Shown piece by piece: positions 1 to 8,664 of a stretch of 64,000 nucleotides of DNA. Source of the DNA: Verrucomicrobiaceae bacterium (GTDB taxonomy: Bacteria > Verrucomicrobiota > Verrucomicrobiia > Verrucomicrobiales > Verrucomicrobiaceae); NCBI GenBank assembly GCA_015075365.1, contig JABTUN010000002.1, forward strand, positions 620,001 to 684,000, given 5' to 3'. The notes beneath the pieces are model-generated. The model was not told the origin of the DNA. It saw only the letters and a program-made list of their open reading frames with translations, and searched no databases. Made by a program: the position numbers and the translations under genes. Numbering within the stretch: position 1 is the first letter of the stretch; every line of letters starts with the position of its first letter.

Positions 1-423
1 TCCAGTGGCCAGGATGTTGAAAATGGCGGATCCTTTGGTTTGGACCACCTTGATGTCCACGTCGGAGTCCTTCAAATCCGGATGCAGCGCGTGAACACGC
101 TCGCGTGCCTTGCGGACCATCTCGGCGCTCTCGATCGTTTCAATGATGGTTCCGTAGAAGTCCGTGAGCTGCTCGTGCCATGTGACCTGATTATCCAAAA
201 CCATCTTTCCGCCTGCAACGAGCTTGGCCAGGGAACGGAACACCTGGGGTTTTCCGGTGATGGTCAGCGCCTGCACGCATACCCCGATGCTGGCCGTCAA
301 AAGCAGGAACCACCAGCGCCGGCGCAGCAGGATTTTATACCGTTGAAACTTGGCGGACGCCTCGTGGATGCGGCTCAGCGTGCTGGACTGGGCCTGACCG
401 GGCAGGGTGAGTGACTGTTCCAT
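1..423 (-). CDS. Exopolysaccharide chain-length determinant (Wzz/GumC-like), partial
   Basis: Only the first 141 codons are in the window; the gene runs off the left edge. The start is the ATG at 421-423. Residues 37-54 form one hydrophobic membrane segment preceded by a basic stretch (ILLRRRWW), followed by a periplasmic part reading FRSLAKLV. This is the usual N-terminal layout of Wzz/GumC/Wzc co-polymerases that set polymer length in Wzx/Wzy-type export. It lies 65 bp downstream of the Wza-like gene on the same strand, which supports the role. Whether it carries a C-terminal tyrosine kinase domain cannot be seen here. Confidence 0.75.
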   Translation of the reverse strand, partial: MEQSLTLPGQAQSSTLSRIHEASAKFQRYKILLRRRWWFLLLTASIGVCVQALTITGKPQVFRSLAKLVAGGKMVLDNQVTWHEQLTDFYGTIIETIESAEMVRKARERVHALHPDLKDSDVDIKVVQTKGSAIFNILATG

Positions 424-488
424 GGTGATGAAATGGGGGGAAGGAAGGCAATGGAGGAGCCGAAACGCCCTGCCGGACAGTCGGCAGG

Positions 489-1199
489 TTAGAAATTGAT
501 CTTCTTCTCGGGCACGATGATCACGTCATTCTGGCGGATGAAGATGTCGTTTTGGAGCAGCCCCTTGCGCATGATGTCATCGACATTAACCATGATGCGC
601 TTCTCTCCCTGCGGAGTGGTCCGGACGATCTTCACATGTTTGACATCCGCAAACTGGGCGAAACCTCCTGCACGGAGAATGGCCTGGCTGATCGTGAGGT
701 CCTCATACTTGGGGAGGTCATACTTGCCCTGTTTCATCACGAAACCGAACATCACATAGGTGTCCTGCTCCACCATGCGAATGTTCTCCTCCACCGGAAT
801 CTGGTCGATTGCGATCACCACGGTGGCAGTGATAAAGTAGCTCTTCTCAAGGTCGCGTTTGATCGAATATGCCAATGCGCGGCAGGACTTGCCGGCCGCC
901 CGGACAAGGCCGATGTAGGGCACTTGAACCTCGCCCGTGACTGCGACCTTCTGCTGAACGGCATCTTTGCGATCCTCAAGAATGCGGATGCTGATCACAT
1001 ATCCAGGCTGGATCGGGCGCGAGTCGTCAAGCACGTCCATGGATGTCAGCACCGCAGCTCCGGTGATCGTACCGGCACCGGCATTGGACTGGGCCGCAGG
1101 AGCGCGCGGAGGCACCTCAGGAGCACGGAATCCAGGGTCCTGGCTGAAAGCGAGGGAGGCAGAGGCAAACAAGGAGGCAAGGAGGATTCGGCGAATCAT
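489..1199 (-). CDS. Polysaccharide export outer-membrane protein (Wza-like, SLBB domain)
   Basis: 236 residues from the chosen start. An in-frame ATG lies 60 bp further upstream (1259), but the ATG at 1199 opens directly into a clean signal peptide (MIRRILLASLFASASLAFSQ). Residues about 55-130 match a Poly_export domain (PGYVISIRILEDR, GEVQVPYIG, then a stretch rich in beta residues). Residues about 140-230 form an SLBB-like domain with the typical AGGFAQFAD and a closing NDVIIVPEK. Such proteins form the outer-membrane channel for capsule or EPS export. It sits between the barrel protein and the Wzz-like gene. It is shorter than E. coli Wza, as is common for single-SLBB homologues. Confidence 0.82.
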   Translation of the reverse strand: MIRRILLASLFASASLAFSQDPGFRAPEVPPRAPAAQSNAGAGTITGAAVLTSMDVLDDSRPIQPGYVISIRILEDRKDAVQQKVAVTGEVQVPYIGLVRAAGKSCRALAYSIKRDLEKSYFITATVVIAIDQIPVEENIRMVEQDTYVMFGFVMKQGKYDLPKYEDLTISQAILRAGGFAQFADVKHVKIVRTTPQGEKRIMVNVDDIMRKGLLQNDIFIRQNDVIIVPEKKINF

Positions 1200-1298
1200 G
1201 GAGTGAAGAATACGAGAGGTGGGGAAGAGACGCGAACGGGGCACGAGGGAAGCCCACATGCCCCGACCGGGATTTGAGACAGCGTGCTTTCAGCCGCG

Positions 1299-2990
1299 TT
1301 AGAAATTGTAGTTCAAGCCCAAAATAAAGCGGTGCTGGTCAAAGTCCTGATTGTTGTTGTAGGTGTTGGTCAGGAAATAGCGGTAGCCAAGGTTGATGCT
1401 GGCTTTCTGGGTGAGCATGGCGGTGAAGTCGAGGTTGAACGCATGCTGGTCAAAGTCGCCATTGGCCGCCTCGGAGTCCGTGATACCAAAGTGGTAACCC
1501 GCCCCCATGCGGATCTTCGAGGTGAGTTGGTGATTGTAATACAGGTCAAAGCCATACTGGATGAGGTCCTGCTGGGCACCGGGGAACAAAGGATTGAAGG
1601 AGGAAGGTTCCGCTCTCTCAAAGTAGCCGGTCAAAGACAACCGCCCCCCTTTGGACGTGATGACCGAAATACCATAGTTAATAAAGTCCGCCGTGATGAA
1701 GTTGGACGCCAGATTCAGGGCGGATTCATGCCCCAAAGTGAGCGAGTGGCTGACACGATTGTTGATCTGGTTGCTGATGCTGAAATTGAAGTAGAAGTCG
1801 TTCAAGTCCGTGTTGTCTCCGGGGCCCAGAGGCGGTCCCACGGTGGAAGTGTCGAAATTGAAGAGTTGCGCGCCGGCGGCGATGCGCAGGAAAGTTGTCC
1901 TCCCGAGAGGAGTGCGGAAAAACAGACCCACATTCGCGAGAGTGCCGTCGTTGAGGATGGGCTGATCGTATTTCAGCAGGCTGACACCACCCTCAATACC
2001 CGTGCTCCAGGTTCCCTGCGGGCTGTAGGTCAGGGTACCCTGGATGGTGTTCATCATGCGGTCATACTGGGAGAAATTGCCCTGCAACGCCCGCGAAATC
2101 GAATTGTTGAAGTTCAGGGCAAGCGACCAAGCGGAATTGATCGCCCAGTTCATGGCAAAACCCGCGTCATTTTGGAACACTCCGAAGATCGACTGGTTGT
2201 TCAGGGTGAAGGCATTGTTCACCGCAGGACGCACAGACACACGGTCATAGAAAGTAAAGTAGAGCGGCCCCGCCTTCACATCAAAGGCCAGCGTGCTGCC
2301 CGGCAGGACGTTCAGGATGTAGTTGCCGTTCCCGTAGGGAGCCAGTTCCGGGTGGTCAAAGTAGTGGTCAAAGCCGATCGCGGTGGTCAGGCTCAGAACA
2401 TTGTTCTGAGTGATCCGGTAGTTCGCATCAATCGACAACATGGTCGTCGAGATGACATCCGAGATCGGATTGACGTTGGAGCGATTGACGTTGCTGTTGT
2501 ACTCAAAAGCCTGATACAGCCCCAGCCCGATGTTCACCGGCCCAAGTTTGACATTGCGTTTGCCAGAGAGAAACGGATCCGAGGTGTAGGTGGGAGCGAA
2601 AAAGCCGGTGGGAGCGGAATACTGGCCCGAGTAGTTGGTGTAGTCACCCACCGATCGTGCCGCGAAGGCAGCGCTGCCGCTGCGCACCGCAGGCTGGGCG
2701 ATCTCACGCGACTGGCGGAGCAGATCCTCAGGACGTGCCTGCCCCTCCTCCTCCGTGCCCACATAGGTTCCGCTCTCGTAGTCATACACCACGTCTCCAG
2801 TCCGCACTCCGGCTCCCCCCTTCTGCATCTGGTTGGAGCGAGACCGGAAGTCGTCAAAGAAGGTGCTTGTCTGCGAAGGGGACACCCCGAACTGCGCGCT
2901 GGCGTTATTCACAAGAACGGCCAGACCAAAGCAGGAGGCGATGAGACTGACTGCTCGGAAACGTGAAAAGCGGGAGAGTGTCTTTAGCAT
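1299..2990 (-). CDS. Outer-membrane beta-barrel protein of the EPS locus
   Basis: 563 residues with a signal peptide (cleavage probably after NNASA). The mature part is a long series of alternating hydrophobic/polar strands separated by short turns, and ends in the Phe-terminated strand LGLNYNF, the usual signature for outer-membrane insertion. Barrel proteins of this kind (BBP2/EpsL-like) are commonly encoded next to wza and wzz genes. Residues about 35-110 are hydrophilic and probably form a periplasmic plug or linker. It is the first gene of the leftward EPS set, 99 bp upstream of the Wza-like gene. The exact role (secretion pore or accessory) is inferred from location only. Confidence 0.65.
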   Translation of the reverse strand: MLKTLSRFSRFRAVSLIASCFGLAVLVNNASAQFGVSPSQTSTFFDDFRSRSNQMQKGGAGVRTGDVVYDYESGTYVGTEEEGQARPEDLLRQSREIAQPAVRSGSAAFAARSVGDYTNYSGQYSAPTGFFAPTYTSDPFLSGKRNVKLGPVNIGLGLYQAFEYNSNVNRSNVNPISDVISTTMLSIDANYRITQNNVLSLTTAIGFDHYFDHPELAPYGNGNYILNVLPGSTLAFDVKAGPLYFTFYDRVSVRPAVNNAFTLNNQSIFGVFQNDAGFAMNWAINSAWSLALNFNNSISRALQGNFSQYDRMMNTIQGTLTYSPQGTWSTGIEGGVSLLKYDQPILNDGTLANVGLFFRTPLGRTTFLRIAAGAQLFNFDTSTVGPPLGPGDNTDLNDFYFNFSISNQINNRVSHSLTLGHESALNLASNFITADFINYGISVITSKGGRLSLTGYFERAEPSSFNPLFPGAQQDLIQYGFDLYYNHQLTSKIRMGAGYHFGITDSEAANGDFDQHAFNLDFTAMLTQKASINLGYRYFLTNTYNNNQDFDQHRFILGLNYNF

Positions 2991-3006
2991 GGTCGGGAAA
3001 GCGTGA

Positions 3007-3024
3007 GTTTTAGGAAGCTAAAAC
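3007..3024. promoter_or_regulatory. Perfect 7-bp inverted repeat in EPS operon leader
   Basis: GTTTTAG-GAAG-CTAAAAC lies 17-34 nt upstream of the ATG at 2990. It could be a repressor operator or a short RNA hairpin in the leader. It has no adjacent T-tract, so a terminator is unlikely. Confidence 0.3.
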
Positions 3025-3463
3025 ACGAATAAAAGCAACTTGGCGCAAATTTGTCCATCGTTAAAACCTGCTGAATTTGAAAATTATCGTCTCAATTCAT
3101 TCCCGCCATCTCCCCCCTCCGATTCCGCCTGCATTCAGAAAACGGCCCGTCTGAAAGAACTAGCCGGATTGTCGTCTGGTTCGAAAATCGAACTCCAACT
3201 GGACCTCCCGGTGTTTCGACGCACCCGCGCGCCGCACAGGCAGTTCATTGGCAGACGGACCTGCCACCAGGATGTTCCGTAAACGTTGGAACAGGGTTGG
3301 AAGCGATGTTTGGGGGCGGTTTTTCATCATGAACTGTTTATATGAACATCTTCATAACGGATTCCGCCACTTCGTCAATCTCAACCTCCAAAGCCGCAGT
3401 GAAATATCCCCGCACCACAGGAAGGTTGACGGCAATCCACAGCCCGTGTGTCATCAGTAGTCC
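3025..3463. other. Intergenic region between EPS operon and deaminase gene
   Basis: This spacer separates two divergent genes and so should hold both promoters. I see no convincing gene; short open frames here have no family resemblance and poor codon pattern. The part next to 3025-3100 is less GC-rich than the flanking genes, as expected for a promoter. No tRNA or riboswitch pattern was recognised. Confidence 0.5.
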
Positions 3464-3940
3464 ATGAATCCTCCCCTGCCCGCCCGTTCCCGCCTGACCA
3501 TCCCGGAGTATGCCATGGCCCTGGCGCATGTCGCCAGCCTGCGCTCAGAAGATCCCTACCGCAAGGTCGGGGCCGTGGCCTTCGACTTTGCGAACCGGGT
3601 CATTGGCACCGCTTACAACGGTCTGGCACCCGGCTACGACCCGGACGCGAGTTTTTGGACGGACCGGGATGCCCGGCGCAAATACATGCTGCACGCGGAG
3701 GTAAACCTTTGCAGCCTGTTCACACGCGGCAATGTCAAACTCGTCGCCTGCACCACCAAGCCCTGCACCAGTTGCATGCAGATGCTCTGCGCCTACGGAA
3801 TCAAGGAGGTGTATTATAGGGATGACTATCCTGAATCCGAGGCGTGTGCCATCGCCAGCCGCTACGGCATCCAGTTGGTGCAACTGGCCGACTACCCCTT
3901 GATTGTCTCCGAAATCGACACCCAGCCGGTCCCGCGTTGA
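3464..3940 (+). CDS. Cytidine/dCMP deaminase-family protein
   Basis: 158 residues. The zinc-dependent deaminase signature is complete: H77-A-E79 (HAEVN) supplies a zinc ligand and the catalytic glutamate, and P100-C-x-x-C104 (PCTSC) gives the other two ligands. The early segment RSEDPYRKVGAV resembles deoxycytidylate deaminases (ComEB/DCTD type), which typically read 'S.D..RKVGA'. The length also fits dCMP deaminase, which feeds dUMP to thymidylate synthesis. Other members of the superfamily act on free bases or nucleosides, so the substrate is not certain. It stands alone, upstream of a glycosyltransferase gene with a 72-bp gap. Confidence 0.75.
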   Translation: MNPPLPARSRLTIPEYAMALAHVASLRSEDPYRKVGAVAFDFANRVIGTAYNGLAPGYDPDASFWTDRDARRKYMLHAEVNLCSLFTRGNVKLVACTTKPCTSCMQMLCAYGIKEVYYRDDYPESEACAIASRYGIQLVQLADYPLIVSEIDTQPVPR

Positions 3941-4012
3941 CCCGGCACTTTCCGCACACGGGCAGGCGCGAAAGACTTTCCTGCCTCCTCCAGCCCGTCT
4001 ATTCTGGCCGGA

Positions 4013-5563
4013 ATGCCCGCCACCGCCGCCTATGCCCCTCCCCTCTCCCGAATCCTCCAGTGGCTTGTCGTCGTGCTGGCCGTTCGCCTGGGCGTGATGC
4101 TGCTGGTTGTCCAGGGAGCGGACCTCGCCGGTGACGAGGCCTATTATTGGGACTGGGGCCGCCGCCCGGACTGGGGCTACTACTCCAAGCCGCCCATGAT
4201 CGGCTGGATGATGGCGGCCATTGGCTGGCTGACCGGCCATGCGGAATGGGGCATCCGGGCTGCCGCCCTCTTGCTCGGCACAGGCATGCTCGCGGTCACC
4301 TGGCGGCTCGCGCGCGATCTGTTTGGCGGTTCCGTGGCCGGCCTGGCGACCCTGCTCGTGCTCCTCACCCCTGGAAACGCCGGCCTCTGCCTCCTGCTCA
4401 CCATCGACGCCCCGCTCCTGCTGGCCTGGACGCTCGCCCTCTGGCTCTACTGGCGTGCCGCGGCACTCCCGGCATCGTGGACGCGGTGGGCCGCCCTGGG
4501 ATTGGTCATTGGCTTCGGCTGCCTGAGCAAGCAGATGATGCTGGTCTTCCCCCTCCTCATGGTCGTCCACGCCGCCCTCTCCCCGGAAGACCGCCCCCTT
4601 CTGCGAAACACCCGCTACTGGACCGCCATCCTCCTCGGCCTCCTGTTCATGCTCCCCGTCCTGAAGTGGAACCAGGAGCACGGCTGGATCACCCTCGAGC
4701 ACACACGGCACCACTTCGACACCCAGTCGCTCACCTGGAGCCGCTGGCTGGGCCGCCTGGGGGAAAATGTGGGGCTGCAGGCCCTCATCTACACGCCGGT
4801 GCTCTTTGTGGCGCTTGTTCTCGTGCTCTGGCGTGGGCTGGGCGCGTTTCGCACGCTGTCCCGGCCGGAGCGCTTTCTCTGGCTCTTCTCCGCCCCCGCC
4901 CTCGCCTGCTTCGCCCTCCTGGCCCTGCGCCAGCGCATCAATCCCAACTGGCCCGCTGCCTTCTTCGTCCCGGCGGTCATCCTTACCGCCCGCTGGCTCC
5001 TCCAAGCCCCTCAGGATGGCTGGAGGCGCTGGACGCTCCGCACCGCCGCGGTGCTGGCGGCCCTCATCCACCTCGCTCTCGTCATCACCATGAGCACCGG
5101 GCTCCAAAGCATCGGCAAAGTCGCCAGCCTCCGCGGTTGGAAGGAGGCCGGCGCCCAGGCGGACGCCTTCCTGGCAAAGCTGCCGCGGCGAGACCACACC
5201 TTCGTCATGGCCCTCGGGCATCGTTACCACGCCGCCTGGATGTCCTTCTACATGCCCAGCCATCCGCGCCTCTACCGCTGGGAGCCCAGCGGCACCCCGC
5301 AGTCCCAGTATGAGGTCTGGCCTGGACCGGAGGAGCGCATCGGCGATGACGCCCTGATCCTCGACCCCACCCCCGGCGATGGCATGCTCCTGCCCGCCGA
5401 GGTCAAGGACGCCTTTCAACACGTCGCGCGCATCGGCACCATCTCCATACCCCTGGGCGCGGACCAGCGCACCTTTGGCGTCTATCACGCGCAAAGGCTC
5501 AAGACCTGGAAGGCCATCCGCCCCCAGGCCAGCCCCGCGGAGGCGGCCTGCTGCCCCCCATGA
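4013..5563 (+). CDS. GT39-family glycosyltransferase (ArnT/PMT-like), integral membrane
   Basis: 516 residues, strongly hydrophobic, with roughly ten or more membrane segments. Near the N-terminus the acidic pair D41-E42 in GDEAYYWDWG, followed by YYSKPPMIGW, matches the first periplasmic loop of the GT39 dolichyl-phosphate-mannose/ArnT family, where the acidic residue is catalytic. The family moves a sugar from a lipid-phosphate carrier to protein or lipid A outside the cytoplasmic membrane. The soluble C-terminal part (about residues 370-516) is consistent with ArnT-like proteins. Acceptor and donor cannot be read from sequence. It ends 33 bp before the convergent amidohydrolase gene. Confidence 0.8.
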   Translation: MPATAAYAPPLSRILQWLVVVLAVRLGVMLLVVQGADLAGDEAYYWDWGRRPDWGYYSKPPMIGWMMAAIGWLTGHAEWGIRAAALLLGTGMLAVTWRLARDLFGGSVAGLATLLVLLTPGNAGLCLLLTIDAPLLLAWTLALWLYWRAAALPASWTRWAALGLVIGFGCLSKQMMLVFPLLMVVHAALSPEDRPLLRNTRYWTAILLGLLFMLPVLKWNQEHGWITLEHTRHHFDTQSLTWSRWLGRLGENVGLQALIYTPVLFVALVLVLWRGLGAFRTLSRPERFLWLFSAPALACFALLALRQRINPNWPAAFFVPAVILTARWLLQAPQDGWRRWTLRTAAVLAALIHLALVITMSTGLQSIGKVASLRGWKEAGAQADAFLAKLPRRDHTFVMALGHRYHAAWMSFYMPSHPRLYRWEPSGTPQSQYEVWPGPEERIGDDALILDPTPGDGMLLPAEVKDAFQHVARIGTISIPLGADQRTFGVYHAQRLKTWKAIRPQASPAEAACCPP

Positions 5564-5596
5564 CCCGCCGCTCCCCGGCCCGGCCTGTCCAGCCCC

Positions 5597-6898
5597 TCAC
5601 TTCCCCTGCAGCAGGCCCAGCGCGGCGGATACCATCGCCTTCACACCAGTCTCGAGGGTCGGCTCCGGCACCGGTTTGAAAAAAGGCGAGTGCAGCGAAG
5701 GAAGCGTGTTGCCCTTCTTCTTCGCCTCGGCGACCACCTCCGGGGCCTGCGTGCCCAGCCAGAACATGCACAGCGGCACCTTCTCTTTCGTCAGGCCGTA
5801 TTCGGCGAAGTCCTCCGCCCCCATCACCGGCTCGCGCGGGATCACGTTCTCCGCGCCGATGGCCGCGCCGATGTGCCTCCGCACCTCGGCGCAGAGCTCC
5901 GGCTGGTTGTACAGCGCCGGTGCCTGGTCGTCGGAGACGACGACCTCGGGCATCTTGTCGGCAGGCATGTTGGCAGACTCGGCCTGGGCTTTCACGATGC
6001 GCTTGATGGATTCGATCAGGTGCTTGCGCGTCTCCGTCTTGTAGCTGCGCAGCGTCAGTTGCAGGCGCACCTCGTCGGAAATGATGTTGCTCTTCGTGCC
6101 GCCATGGATGCTGCCGATGGTGACGACCGCCGGATCACCCGGCCGCACTTCACGGCTGACAATGGTCTGCAACGCCAGCACGATCTGTGATGCGAGCACG
6201 ATGGGGTCCTTGCACAGATGCGGCATCGATCCGTGACCGCCAACGCCCTTCACGATGATCTCCACGCTGTCCACATTCGCCAACGCGTAACCCTCCACGA
6301 TGCCCACCTGGCCATGCGCCATGTCGGACGCGCAATGCAGCGCGATGGCCTTGTCAGGCTTCGGAAATTTGGAAAACAATCCGGCGCGCAACATGAGACG
6401 CGCCCCGAGCACGCGCTCCTCGGCATGCTGGCCGATCATCACGACCGTTCCTTTCCATTGATCGCGCTTCTTTGCCAGAACACGCGCCGTACCGATGAAG
6501 CTGGCCATGTGGATGTCGTGGCCGCAAGCGTGCATGACATTCACCTCGCGGCCCAGGTCGTCCTTCACGACCTTCGTGCTCGCGTAAGGCGCGCCGGTCT
6601 GCTCCTTGACCGGCAGCGCGTCCAAATCCGTGCGCACGAGGATCACCGGACCGTCGCCATTCTTCAAAACACCGACGATACCATGACCGCCGACCTTCTC
6701 CGTGACTTCCAATCCGACATCACGCAGTTCTTTCGCGATGCGCGCGGCTGTTTCGACCTCATGCAGCGAAAGCTCGGGATTCGCGTGCAGCTCTTTGTAA
6801 AGCGCGACGAGCGAAGGCAGCTCCGATTTGACCTGCGAGGCCACATCGGCTGCAATGAGCGAGGAAGTGACGAGAAATGTGACGAAAAAGGTCTTCAT
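5597..6898 (-). CDS. Exported M20-family amidohydrolase/carboxypeptidase
   Basis: 433 residues beginning with a signal peptide (MKTFFVTFLVTSSLIAADVA). M20D metal-binding motifs are present: HACGHDIH (cysteine and histidine ligands), GQHAEER (catalytic and metal-binding glutamates) and the dimerisation-domain motif GGHGSMPH. The family hydrolyses N-acyl amino acids, hippurate or auxin conjugates. The signal peptide points to a periplasmic location. It is the last gene of a four-gene leftward operon; its ATG overlaps the stop of the polyferredoxin gene by 4 bp, so the two are probably translationally coupled. Why an amidohydrolase travels with a flavin/iron-sulfur redox unit is not evident. Confidence 0.85.
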   Translation of the reverse strand: MKTFFVTFLVTSSLIAADVASQVKSELPSLVALYKELHANPELSLHEVETAARIAKELRDVGLEVTEKVGGHGIVGVLKNGDGPVILVRTDLDALPVKEQTGAPYASTKVVKDDLGREVNVMHACGHDIHMASFIGTARVLAKKRDQWKGTVVMIGQHAEERVLGARLMLRAGLFSKFPKPDKAIALHCASDMAHGQVGIVEGYALANVDSVEIIVKGVGGHGSMPHLCKDPIVLASQIVLALQTIVSREVRPGDPAVVTIGSIHGGTKSNIISDEVRLQLTLRSYKTETRKHLIESIKRIVKAQAESANMPADKMPEVVVSDDQAPALYNQPELCAEVRRHIGAAIGAENVIPREPVMGAEDFAEYGLTKEKVPLCMFWLGTQAPEVVAEAKKKGNTLPSLHSPFFKPVPEPTLETGVKAMVSAALGLLQGK

Positions 6899-8664
6899 GC
6901 AGCGGTGGTGTGAAATTGACGGTCCTCTTTTCCTGCGCCAGCAGAAATCACAATGGCGGATTGCTTCAGCAAGCCTTTTTCAAGCACGTTGATGCCGTAA
7001 CACCGCGTCTGGCACAGGCCGCAGCCGACGCATTTGTCAGCAAGCACGACGGGAGCGACGAAACCAGTGCCTTCGACGGGATTGCCGTTCACATCGGTCT
7101 TCGTGTGGACTTGGATGAACTCGATGGCGTTGTAGCCGGCGGCGGTGCAGTCATCGACGCAGAGCTGGCATGCCTCTTTGCCGGCATGGGGGAGGCAGGT
7201 CTGCAAATTCACCTCCGCCAGCGCCATGCGCGTTTTCTTTTTCACCTCCAGCGGCAGCGGTTGGATCGCGCCGGTGGGACAAACTTGACCGCAGGCGTTG
7301 CAGCTCGACTCGCAGCCGGCCCAGTCGGCTTTCACCATCGGTGTCCACAGGCCCTCGAAGCCTTGTTCGAAGCCCTCCGCGTGCAGCACGTTGTTCGGAC
7401 AGGCTTTGAAGCACTCGCCGCAGCGAATGCACATCTGCAGGAACTCTTTTTCCGGCACGCTGCCCGGTGGGCGCACGGGTCGAAACGCCTGGGGATTGTC
7501 CAAATCGGCTCCCCACAGGTTCGTCGCGGCTTTGGCCGCCGCTCCGCCTGTCACCGCCAGCGCGCTGCCTGTGGCAAGCGACACAAAACCGCGCCGACCG
7601 AGCGGCGTCTCGTGCGTGGGTGGTTCGTTTTCCTTCTTCAGGCTCATCACGTCCCAGCGATCCACGAATTTGATCGACAGCGTCGGACAAACGCCGCCGC
7701 AGGTCTGGCAGAGCGTGCAATCCGTCGTGCGGGTGGTGAAGTCCGGCTTGATCGCGTCGAAGGGGCAGATGTCCACGCACTTGCGGCATTTGATGCACGA
7801 ATCCTCGACCTTGCGCTCGCTGACGCGGAAGAGATTCGCCACGGAAAACACCGCGCCGCTCGGACAAACGTATTTGCACCAGAAGCGCGGCCGCAACAGC
7901 CCGAGCGCGAGCACACCGACAAACAGCAGCAGCGAAATGACATGGCCGAGGTGAAATGGCACAACGAGATGCCAGCCGCGCAAGAAACCCGTCTGCACCG
8001 GTTCACCGAGAAACAGCAGGCCGCGCGTGATCACCGGAATCGCCGAGAAAAAGCCGCTGATGAGCACTCCGAACGCCGCGGCGATCAGCGTGCCGAGCAG
8101 GATGTAGTATTTGATGTGAACCCACCAGCCGTCCTTGGCGACGCGGAAGCGTTTCACACGGCGACCGACCACCCAGTCGAATAGATCAATCAGCGTGCCC
8201 AGCGGACACAGATAGCCGCAAAAGCCGCGCGGGATGAAAATGCACACCAGCAGGATGATCCCCGCGCTCGCGAGCGAATAAACCCAGCTCCGCGATGCGA
8301 TGGCGGTGCTCAAACTCACCAGCGGGTCAATGCGCAGGAACAAATCCGCCGGAACGATCTCCTTCTTCGCCAAATCGTCGGCGTAATGCGACGGCCACGG
8401 CTTTTCCCCCGCGAGCAACGCATCCAGCGCCGCCTCGCTGGCCGGCGCTTCCGCCTCCGACACCGGTTTGGCTGTGTAGGGCCAGCAGATGTAAAAAAAC
8501 GACACCAGAAAGGTGATGAAGCACACCGTCTGAATCACACGCCGCAGCGGTGCGGAGGCCATGGTCGGCCCGATGCGCTCCAAAATCCGGCGTAACCTCC
8601 CCGGCGGCTTGCGATCCGCCTTGTTCGCCCGTTTGAGCGTGGGGAGATAGTGGTCGAGTCTCAT
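6895..8664 (-). CDS. NapH-NapG-like membrane polyferredoxin fusion
   Basis: 589 residues. The N-terminal half has about four membrane helices with the NapH/NosR-type motifs CGYLCPLG and CKYVCPSG, then ferredoxin clusters CIKCRKCVDICP and CTLCQTCGGVCP. Around residues 350-380 a hydrophobic segment preceded by twin arginines (LGRRGFVSLATGSALAVTGG) resembles the Tat leader of NapG. After it follow further Fe-S motifs: CIRCGECFKACP, CNACGQVCP and CVGCGLCQTRC. The protein therefore looks like NapH fused to NapG/MauM, placing Fe-S clusters on both sides of the membrane. Together with the FMN-binding neighbour (4-bp overlap) it probably carries electrons between the quinone pool and an exported flavoprotein. 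The terminal acceptor is unknown. Confidence 0.85.
   Translation of the reverse strand: MRLDHYLPTLKRANKADRKPPGRLRRILERIGPTMASAPLRRVIQTVCFITFLVSFFYICWPYTAKPVSEAEAPASEAALDALLAGEKPWPSHYADDLAKKEIVPADLFLRIDPLVSLSTAIASRSWVYSLASAGIILLVCIFIPRGFCGYLCPLGTLIDLFDWVVGRRVKRFRVAKDGWWVHIKYYILLGTLIAAAFGVLISGFFSAIPVITRGLLFLGEPVQTGFLRGWHLVVPFHLGHVISLLLFVGVLALGLLRPRFWCKYVCPSGAVFSVANLFRVSERKVEDSCIKCRKCVDICPFDAIKPDFTTRTTDCTLCQTCGGVCPTLSIKFVDRWDVMSLKKENEPPTHETPLGRRGFVSLATGSALAVTGGAAAKAATNLWGADLDNPQAFRPVRPPGSVPEKEFLQMCIRCGECFKACPNNVLHAEGFEQGFEGLWTPMVKADWAGCESSCNACGQVCPTGAIQPLPLEVKKKTRMALAEVNLQTCLPHAGKEACQLCVDDCTAAGYNAIEFIQVHTKTDVNGNPVEGTGFVAPVVLADKCVGCGLCQTRCYGINVLEKGLLKQSAIVISAGAGKEDRQFHTTAA

Noticed and set aside
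1284..2966. Long plus-strand open frame opposite the EPS barrel gene
   Set aside because: Antisense of a clear outer-membrane barrel protein with signal peptide and terminal Phe; composition is Arg/Gln/His-rich with no recognisable domain.
3545..5494. Long minus-strand open frame opposite the deaminase and GT39 genes
   Set aside because: It lies antisense to two well-supported genes, has an amino-acid make-up (Gly/Glu/Ala/Arg-rich, no domains) typical of antisense of high-GC coding DNA, and shows no family similarity.
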